Position numbers and translations under genes: made by a program
Notes under the pieces: generated by a model
Told to the model about the DNA's origin: nothing
Seen by the model: only the letters and a program-made list of their open reading frames with translations
Databases searched by the model: none
In this document: positions 58,285-64,000 of the stretch, in pieces
How the letters are laid out: each line of letters starts with the position of its first letter
Numbering within the stretch: the stretch's first letter is position 1
Origin: Stigmatella aurantiaca DW4/3-1
GTDB lineage: Bacteria; Myxococcota; Myxococcia; Myxococcales; Myxococcaceae
DNA length: 64,000 bases
Assembly: GCF_000165485.1 (NCBI RefSeq)
Contig: NC_014623.1
Location: 2,623,501-2,687,500 of the forward strand
Direction of reading: 5' to 3'

Positions 58285-61017
58285 ATGGCTGGCCCCCCAA
58301 CGGATGGAAGAACTGGAAAGTCCTCCGTCAAGCACCGGCGGTCCGCCTCGGACGATGGGTCCAAGGGCTCGAAGGTGCTGGAGCAGGGGGCCCGCATTGA
58401 CCGCTATGTCCTGCTCAAGGTCGTGGGGCAGGGGGGCATGGGCACGGTCTATGCCGCCTATGATCCGGAGCTGGACCGCAAGGTAGCCCTCAAGCTGCTG
58501 CGCCCTGGCAAGGGAGACGCGGAGGACTCGGAAGGCCGCGCCCGGCTGCTGCGGGAGGCGCAGGCCATGGCCCGCATCTCCCACCCCAACGTCATCACCG
58601 TGCACGACGTGGGGACCTTTGGCTCCCAGGTCTTCATCACCCTGGAGTTCATCCAGGGGCAGACCTTGCGCGAGTGGCTGCGCAAGGCCAGGCACCCCTG
58701 GCAGCAGATCCTCCAGCGCTTCCTGGAGGCGGGCCAGGGGCTGGTGGCCGCCCACCAGGTGGGGCTGGTGCACCGGGACTTCAAGCCGGCCAACGTGCTC
58801 ATCGCCGACAGCGGCCGGGTCTACGTCACGGACTTCGGTCTGGCCCGGCTGGCGGAGGCCGCGGGGCAGGAGGAGGCCTCCTTCGAGGCGGGCAGCGTGT
58901 CCGAGGAGCAGATGAGCGCGGTGCTCTCCTCGCCCCTGACGTCCGCGGGGGTCATCGTGGGCACGCCCCAGTACATGCCGCCCGAGCAGTACCTGGGGAA
59001 CGCCGGGGACGCGCGCCTGGACCAGTTCAGCTTCTGCGCCTCGTTGTACTGGGCGCTCTATGGCAAGCGCCCCTTCGAGCCCCAGCAGATGGCCGCGATG
59101 GCGGCCGAGGTCAGCCAAAGCCTCCAGGCCCAGAGCCCGCAGGAGATCCGGCGCCGGTTGGGGCACGGCACCATTGTCCAGGAGCCGCCCCGCGACACGC
59201 GGGTGCCTTCCTGGGTCCGGCGCGCGGTGCTTCGCGGGCTGTCGCTGGCCCCGGAGGACCGCTTCCCGTCCATGCAGGCCCTGTTGACGGCGCTGTCCCA
59301 GCAGCAGCGGCGGGTGCGCCGCCGCAAGGTGATCGCGGCCGTGGGCGCGGTCGCGGTGGCCGGGGCGGGGGTGGGCTTGTACTTCCAGCACCGGAGCCAA
59401 TTGTGCACGGGGGCCGAGCCGCTCATGGCCTCCGTGTGGGGAGCGGCCCCGCGGCAGAAGCTCGAGGCGGCCTTCTCCGCCACGGGCAAGCCCTTCGCCC
59501 CGGAGAGTGCCCGCCAGGTGGTTCAGGTCCTGGATGGGTATGCGAAGGGCTGGACGCGCATGCACACCGAGGCCTGTGTGGCGACCCGTATCCAGGGCAT
59601 GCAGACGGAGGCCCTGTTGTCCTTGCGCATGGTGTGCCTGGAGCGGCGCCGCAGGGACCTCCGGGCGCTGGTGGGCCTGCTGACCGAGGCGGACGGCAAG
59701 GTGGTGGAGCGCTCGGTGGATGCCGTCGCCGCGCTCCCGTCGCTGAAGGCGTGCCAGGACATCGAGTCGCTGGCCGAGCAGTCCCCACTGCCCGAGGACC
59801 CCGCCCGCCGCGCCACCATCGAGCGGCTCGGCGAGCAGCTCTCCCAGATCAAGGCCCTCCATGACGCGGGCCGCTACCAGGCCGCGCTGAAGCTGGCCCG
59901 GACCATCGAGCCCGAGGTGGCCGCCACCACCTACCTGCCGCTTCAGGCGGAGCTGCGCTACCACCTGGGCTGGCTGCTGCAACAGAGTGGGGAGGCGGAA
60001 GAGGGGCTGCGCGAGCTGGAGCGGGCCTTCGACGATGCGGAGTCGAGCCGGTCCGACCGGACGCGGTTGGAGGTCCTCATCAAGCTCATCTTCACGCTGG
60101 CCAACAACGGCCACCCGGAGCAGGCCCAGCGCTGGGGCGAGGTGGCGGTCGCGGTCCTCAACCGGCTCGGCGGTGAACCCTCGCTGGCGGGCGATCTGAT
60201 GGGCAACCTGGGCAGCGTGGCCTTGATGCAGGGGCGCTACCAGGAGGCCACGGGCTATTTCGAGAAAGCGCGCGCGCTGCGGCAGGACCCCTTGGGCACG
60301 GAGGACCCGAAGCAGGCCAAGGTGAGCTATGGGCTGGGGCTGGCGGCCCTGCGCCAGGGGGAGCATGCCCGCGCCATCCAGATGCTCGGCGAGGCGCTTC
60401 AGCAAACCCAGTCGTCCAAGGGGGCTCAGCACCCGGAGATGGGCAGCCGCCACGTCATGCTCGCCACCGCCTACCGGGAGGGCGGCGAGCCCGTGCAGGC
60501 GCTGGCGCACGCCGAGGCCGCCCTGAAGCTGCGCAAGGCGGCCTTGGGGGCGGACCACCCCGCCGTGGCCGATGCGCTCGACGAGCTGGGCGAGTGCCTG
60601 CTTCTGCTGAAGCGCTATGAGGAGGCCATGGAGGCCTTCCGCCAGGCCGTGGACATCAAGGGCGAGAAGCTGGGGATGGACCACCCGGACCTGTCCTATT
60701 CCTATGATGGGATGGGCAAGGCGCTGCTGGCGCAGGGGAAGGCCGAGGAGGCCATCGTGTACCTGAAGCAGGCGCTGGCCTACGGGAACACCGAGCCCGA
60801 AGCGCTCGCGGGGACGGGCTTCCGCCTGGCTCAGGCGCTCTGGGAGGCGGGAAAGGCTCCCCAGAGTGCCCGGGAGGAAGCGCTCCGGGCCCGCGAGGGC
60901 TATGCGAAGCTGGAGAAGCCCCAGCAGGTGGCGGAGATCAACGCCTGGCTCAAGGCGCGGGAGGCCCCGCCAGTTCCTGCCCTGCCCGGGCGTCCCCCCC
61001 GGCGCCTTCGGCGCTGA
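58285..61017 (+). CDS. Ser/Thr protein kinase with TPR domain
   Basis: 910 residues. A full kinase domain (about 35-325): VVGQGGMGTVYAAYD, VALKLLRPG, HRDFKPANVLI, TDFGLARL and PQYMPPEQYLG, all catalytic residues present. A membrane helix (about 348-366, AAVGAVAVAGAGVGLYF) follows, then a periplasmic or cytoplasmic array of TPR motifs (about 520-890, ELRYHLGWLLQQSGEAEEGL, ARAIQMLGEALQQTQSSKG, SYDGMGKALLAQGKAEEAIV). This is a common myxobacterial architecture for signal scaffolds. Confidence 0.95.
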   Translation: MAGPPTDGRTGKSSVKHRRSASDDGSKGSKVLEQGARIDRYVLLKVVGQGGMGTVYAAYDPELDRKVALKLLRPGKGDAEDSEGRARLLREAQAMARISHPNVITVHDVGTFGSQVFITLEFIQGQTLREWLRKARHPWQQILQRFLEAGQGLVAAHQVGLVHRDFKPANVLIADSGRVYVTDFGLARLAEAAGQEEASFEAGSVSEEQMSAVLSSPLTSAGVIVGTPQYMPPEQYLGNAGDARLDQFSFCASLYWALYGKRPFEPQQMAAMAAEVSQSLQAQSPQEIRRRLGHGTIVQEPPRDTRVPSWVRRAVLRGLSLAPEDRFPSMQALLTALSQQQRRVRRRKVIAAVGAVAVAGAGVGLYFQHRSQLCTGAEPLMASVWGAAPRQKLEAAFSATGKPFAPESARQVVQVLDGYAKGWTRMHTEACVATRIQGMQTEALLSLRMVCLERRRRDLRALVGLLTEADGKVVERSVDAVAALPSLKACQDIESLAEQSPLPEDPARRATIERLGEQLSQIKALHDAGRYQAALKLARTIEPEVAATTYLPLQAELRYHLGWLLQQSGEAEEGLRELERAFDDAESSRSDRTRLEVLIKLIFTLANNGHPEQAQRWGEVAVAVLNRLGGEPSLAGDLMGNLGSVALMQGRYQEATGYFEKARALRQDPLGTEDPKQAKVSYGLGLAALRQGEHARAIQMLGEALQQTQSSKGAQHPEMGSRHVMLATAYREGGEPVQALAHAEAALKLRKAALGADHPAVADALDELGECLLLLKRYEEAMEAFRQAVDIKGEKLGMDHPDLSYSYDGMGKALLAQGKAEEAIVYLKQALAYGNTEPEALAGTGFRLAQALWEAGKAPQSAREEALRAREGYAKLEKPQQVAEINAWLKAREAPPVPALPGRPPRRLRR

Positions 61018-61046
61018 GCCGCGAGGGGCCGTCCGGGGGGCTGAAA

Positions 61047-61082
61047 ATGCATGAGGCCGGAACCTTGGGGGTTCCAGCCTCA
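61047..61082 (-). terminator. Terminator of the Gly-rich protein gene
   Basis: On the minus strand a 12-bp stem (tgaggctggaac / gttccggcctca, one mismatch) is followed by tgcattttc. It lies between convergent genes, 34 bases past the stop at 61116. Confidence 0.6.
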
Positions 61083-61115
61083 CGTCCTACAAACGATGGC
61101 CGGGATGGCCTGGAA

Positions 61116-61766
61116 TCAGCCGAGGCTCACGGGGGCCGGGGCCGCGGCGCCCTGGAACTGGCTGACGCCCGCGATCTCCGGGGGAGCGCCCGCGGCCATC
61201 GCCTTCAGCGCCTCGGGGTTCTGCGCCACCTGCTGGAGCAGCTCGGGGTTCTCGGCCAGCTTCTGGAGCAGCTCGGGATTCTTGAGCAGCTCCTGGGCCA
61301 TCTCCGGGTTCTCCTTCAGCATCTTGAGCAGCGTCTCGATCAGGCCGCCCGCGCCACCCGCGCCCGCGCCACCGGCACCCGCGGCCTCGCCGCCGCCCGC
61401 GCCACCGGCGCCACCGGCACCCGCGGCCTCGCCGCCGCCCGCGCCACCGGCGCCACCCGCACCCTCACCGCCACCCGCGCCGCCCTTGCCACCGGCACCC
61501 GCGGCCTCGCCACCCTTGCCACCCTTGCCGCCCTCGCCCAGGCCGAGCGCCTCGAGCAGCTTCTTGGAGTCCACGCCCAGGGAGTCGAACAGCTTCTTGA
61601 GACCCTCCACCGCGCCCTTGAGGTCGCCCGACTGCAGCTTCTGGCTGATGTCCGAGACCAGCCCGTCCGTTTTCGCCTGCGGCGTCTGCGAGACGCCCGC
61701 GGCCGGCTGACGGGAGACGTTGGAGATGGAAGGAGTCGCGCTGCCCTTGATGGAGGAGATGCCCAT
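61116..61766 (-). CDS. Gly-rich low-complexity protein with NPEL repeats
   Basis: 216 residues from ATG 61766. N-terminal 75 residues are helical (LVSDISQKLQSGDLKGAVEG). A Gly/Ala/Glu repeat (about 76-142) is built from units such as GAGGAGGGEAAG. The end (about 143-200) has a ten-residue repeat ENPEMAQELLK, NPELLQKLAE, NPELLQQVAQ, NPEALKAMAA, reminiscent of STI1-type helices. No signal peptide or membrane segment. It ends in a terminator; the promoter should be in the AT-rich stretch at 61790-61890. Function unknown; a matrix, scaffold or chaperone-binding role is possible. Confidence 0.8.
   Translation of the reverse strand: MGISSIKGSATPSISNVSRQPAAGVSQTPQAKTDGLVSDISQKLQSGDLKGAVEGLKKLFDSLGVDSKKLLEALGLGEGGKGGKGGEAAGAGGKGGAGGGEGAGGAGGAGGGEAAGAGGAGGAGGGEAAGAGGAGAGGAGGLIETLLKMLKENPEMAQELLKNPELLQKLAENPELLQQVAQNPEALKAMAAGAPPEIAGVSQFQGAAAPAPVSLG
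61345..61540 (-). repeat. GC-rich coding repeat of the Gly-rich protein
   Basis: Degenerate tandem units around gccaccggcacccgcggcct and cgccgccgcccgcgccaccg, coding for Gly/Ala/Glu repeats on the minus strand. The repeats are in frame and could expand or contract by slippage or recombination. Confidence 0.85.
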
Positions 61767-62230
61767 GGTCGTAGACCTCTTGGTTTGGTGAGGGGGTGAG
61801 GTAATGAGACTGCTTACTTGGAAGTCAGTGGGTGCGCTTTGATTACATTGTCGGAGGGAGCCGCAGGTTGTTTCTTGGGTTCGATTAAAAAGTGATTTGA
61901 GGGAGTTCGGGGAATGCGCCCACAGGCGAAAGGGCCACCGCCGCTGTATAAAAACCGCAGAAAAAACGCAGGGTTTGCTCCTCTCGAGGGGACGAACGCT
62001 CGCTGGGAGGGGGGTCAAGACCAGACGCCTGGGTAGCAAATGACCTACACCTGGACGCAGGGGGCTTTCATCCCAACAGGCAGAATCCCACCACATAAAA
62101 TTTACGGCCTGGCCCGCTCCGGTTCGTGAACAAGCAATCTGTAGCCGTGCAGTGGGGGTTGACGGAGCCCCGCGCATCCGGACTCGGCTTCATCCATGCA
62201 ATGGCACTCCCCACGAAGGGGAGAGCGTCC
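61767..62230. other. Divergent intergenic region
   Basis: About 460 bp between the Gly-rich gene and a small secreted-protein gene. It is AT-richer than average at 61790-61970 and has a taaaat hexamer at 62096-62101, a possible -10 element for the plus-strand gene. No additional coding sequence is convincing. Confidence 0.4.
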
Positions 62231-62581
62231 ATGACCAAGTTGCTGCTCATCGGGTTGGCTTCGCTGAACATCACCACGGCAGAACTTCAGGAGACGGCTT
62301 CGTGCACGGCCACCGTGACGGGCCCCACCTTCGGTTTCAGCGGGCGCATGTACTTCCACTTCACCACCACGTGCGACGCCGTCGTGGACAGCATCACGAT
62401 CGACGCCACGGTTGCGGGGCCGAGCCAGGCGTCCGGCACGACGACGTGCACCCGGGCGGATACGTGCTCGTTCATGCTGCCGGTGACCTACAAGCGGGGC
62501 ACGTGGACCTGGACGAACGACAGCACCTATACGGCCGATGGCGCGTCGGTGGGCACCAAGACCATGACGTTCGTCCAGTAG
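62231..62581 (+). CDS. Small secreted protein
   Basis: 116 residues from ATG 62231, with ggggagagcgtcc upstream; an ATG at 62201 is possible. A hydrophobic N-terminus (MTKLLLIGLASLNITTA) suggests a signal peptide. The mature part is Thr-rich and beta-like with two cysteine pairs (SCTATVTG, TTCDAVVD, TTTCTRADTC), likely disulphides. No family recognised. Confidence 0.7.
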   Translation: MTKLLLIGLASLNITTAELQETASCTATVTGPTFGFSGRMYFHFTTTCDAVVDSITIDATVAGPSQASGTTTCTRADTCSFMLPVTYKRGTWTWTNDSTYTADGASVGTKTMTFVQ

Positions 62582-62749
62582 TCCCGAGCGGTAGGTTGTC
62601 CTGATTCCGGTGGGTTGGCCGCTCCGGTGTGCCCCCGCCCGTGGATCCCGGTGCAACGCCCGCCTGGGGGGGGCTTGAGCGGCGGCACCTTCGCGACGCA
62701 TCCTCTGTCTCCGGTATCTGGTGGATCCGTTTCTGGAGCGCACGGCCAA

Positions 62750-63184
62750 GTGAACTCCGCGTCCTTCACCCTGAGCAATGAGCCCCTGGAGCGCGTCCTC
62801 CACGTGCGCATGGAGGGGTTCTTCGAAGAGGGTGAGATGCAGGAGTTCATCCGGCGCTACCGCAAGGCGACGGCCTGCTACGGCGGTCAGCCTTACCTGG
62901 TGCTGGCGGACATGCGCAGCATGCGGATCGCCAGCCTGGCCGTGTCCCAGCTCTTCGGCGGACTCATTCAAGAGGCACGGCGGCAGGGGGTGGTGTGCTG
63001 TGCCCACCTGTCCTCGTCCACCGTCCAGCGGTTGCAGGTCGCGCGGCTGGCCCGCGAGTACTCCGGGGACAGTGATGTGACGGTTCACGTCACCTCGCTC
63101 GAAGAGGCGCGAGAGGTGCTCGAGGCGCAGCGCCGCCGGCTGATACCGGGAGTCCCGGCGCTCCGGGGGCCCGGCCGTCCTTGA
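62750..63184 (+). CDS. STAS-like domain protein
   Basis: 144 residues from GTG 62750. The pattern ERVLHVRMEGFFEEGEMQEF, LVLADMRSMRIAS, GLIQEARRQGVVCCAHLSSS suggests a STAS/SpoIIAA-like alpha/beta domain. No conserved phosphorylatable serine can be assigned. It is monocistronic. The upstream part of the frame is poor coding sequence and is rejected. Confidence 0.65.
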   Translation: MNSASFTLSNEPLERVLHVRMEGFFEEGEMQEFIRRYRKATACYGGQPYLVLADMRSMRIASLAVSQLFGGLIQEARRQGVVCCAHLSSSTVQRLQVARLAREYSGDSDVTVHVTSLEEAREVLEAQRRRLIPGVPALRGPGRP

Positions 63185-63749
63185 GCCGTGCCTGCCGGGC
63201 AGAGGGGGGGCCCGCCAGCGCTTCGGTCCCCCCCATCGCGTGGCACAGGTGTCACATGTATATGCCATCGGCACGGGCGCCCAACGAAGGAGGCCGTGCA
63301 CCGTTGCGCTTCACCCGGGCGATGACTTCATTGGCGCCCAACGCCCAACCCGGCTCGTGATTGATGACAAGCATTGCCATTCTCCCACGTGGGAGTGTTT
63401 TCCCCCTACTGCCAGGATGTTTCTGAGAACGGGGCTCGTTTCCCTCGGGAAATGGGCCGACGGGCCGGGTATGATGAGCGCATGTTGTAACAAGCTCACG
63501 GACCACCCTACGGGGCTTGAATGAATTTCCTGAAATGCTCGGTTTTAGCTTGAAGGTCCTGGTGTGCTGAATAAGATGAGGGGTCTGTGATGAGGGGTCT
63601 GCGCTGGTGGGACATGGCCAGGGACCCTCTGATAGGTCTGTCTCGAAGGTGCTGCGGCGCGTAGTGATTCAGGGCAACGGTCCGCCACGCCCTGTGAGCG
63701 GCTTGCCACCCTCCCCCACACGGGCTCCCCTGGAGCCAAGGAGTGCAGC
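63185..63749. other. Intergenic region with short tandem repeat
   Basis: About 560 bp with no convincing gene. It contains a 14-bp tandem duplication (gatgaggggtctgt / gatgaggggtctgc, 63575-63602). Frames on either strand here are short and lack ribosome sites. It should include the promoter of the lipoprotein gene at 63750. Confidence 0.5.
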
Positions 63750-64000
63750 GTGAACAGCGTGAACAAAGAGGTGCGCAGGCCGGGAAATCTCCGGCGGGCC
63801 GTGGTGCTGATGGCAACCGTGCTGGGGGCTTGTGGGCCCGTGGAGGAGGGCGCGAGTGGGGCCGGGGGAGCCCCGGCTGGCGTGGCCGAGCAGGAGGCGC
63901 TGGCGGGTCTCACCTTGGGGATCGTCGCGGGCAACATCCGCACGGAGGCGGTGGACCAGTCGCTCAGCACAAACGCGGACGAGATCTACTGTGAATTCAA
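63750..64000 (+). CDS. Lipoprotein (5' part, runs off the window)
   Basis: GTG 63750 follows aaggag at good spacing. The first 83 residues are visible: a basic N-terminus (MNSVNKEVRRPGNLRRAVVL), a hydrophobic stretch and a lipobox (VLGAC), then a Gly/Ala linker (EEGASGAGGAPAGVAEQEAL) and the beginning of a folded domain (LGIVAGNIRTEAVDQSLS). The rest lies outside, so the function cannot be assigned. Confidence 0.75.
   Translation, partial: MNSVNKEVRRPGNLRRAVVLMATVLGACGPVEEGASGAGGAPAGVAEQEALAGLTLGIVAGNIRTEAVDQSLSTNADEIYCEF

Overview
The window reads as chromosomal DNA from a myxobacterium, most likely suborder Cystobacterineae (Stigmatella, Archangium, Cystobacter or a relative). The sequence is very GC-rich with strong third-position G/C bias. 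It carries two eukaryote-like Ser/Thr kinases plus the end of a third fused to WD40 and TPR arrays, an RsbRD-type sensor kinase, a PilZ/ParA pair, many small Tat or lipobox lipoproteins, secreted polysaccharide-active proteins, and conserved housekeeping genes (glnS, glmU, glmS, recA, tex, fmt, rsmB). I see no phage genes, transposases, CRISPR arrays, rRNA or tRNA genes. Genus assignment is inference.

Layout. 1-2.6 kb: 3' part of a Ser/Thr kinase with WD40 blades. 2.8-6.2 kb: two secreted polysaccharide-active proteins (a heparin-lyase-like protein and a beta-helix/FN3/CBM56 protein) on the minus strand, with a strong terminator between them. 6.7-9.7 kb: pilZ-parA-glnS on the minus strand. 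9.9-12.3 kb: a sphingosine-1-phosphate-lyase-like PLP enzyme with a DUF819 membrane protein. 12.4-15.3 kb: an ABC exporter and a single-domain response regulator. 15.4-18.4 kb: two metal-dependent hydrolases and small unknown genes. 18.4-21.8 kb: glmU and glmS, both ends of UDP-GlcNAc synthesis. 21.9-24.7 kb: a kinase and a four-gene overlapping ECF sigma/anti-sigma/DUF3106 operon. 25.7 kb: recA with a palindromic LexA-like box. 27-33 kb: phoD-like, GNAT, tex and a TonB-like gene in one unit. 33.4-38.3 kb: a PAS histidine kinase and an HSP90-like/repeat-protein pair. 38.5-42.2 kb: a TerB/LETM1-like protein and an aldehyde dehydrogenase with its DUF779 partner. 42.2-44.3 kb: two lipoproteins. 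44.4-48.1 kb: a HAMP protein, fmt, a loop-deleted AroQ-like gene and rsmB.

48.1-51 kb holds the most interesting system. A clear cobalamin (B12) riboswitch lies on the minus strand in front of three genes joined by ATGA overlaps: a repeat-bearing lipoprotein, a second surface-type lipoprotein, and a Tat-dependent Rieske lipoprotein. No TonB-dependent B12 receptor is beside them. This looks like a B12-responsive cell-surface module that is poorly described outside Bacteroidetes.

51-64 kb: a LysR regulator, a glycosyltransferase with a FolB-cupin fusion, a SulP transporter-STAS-carbonic anhydrase fusion with an 18-bp palindrome upstream, a C39-like cysteine peptidase, a TPR kinase, a Gly-rich protein with NPEL repeats, small secreted and STAS-like proteins, and the first part of a lipoprotein that runs off the window. 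Starts were chosen from Shine-Dalgarno spacing, gene overlaps, signal peptides and family length, because antisense open frames are long throughout this GC-rich DNA.
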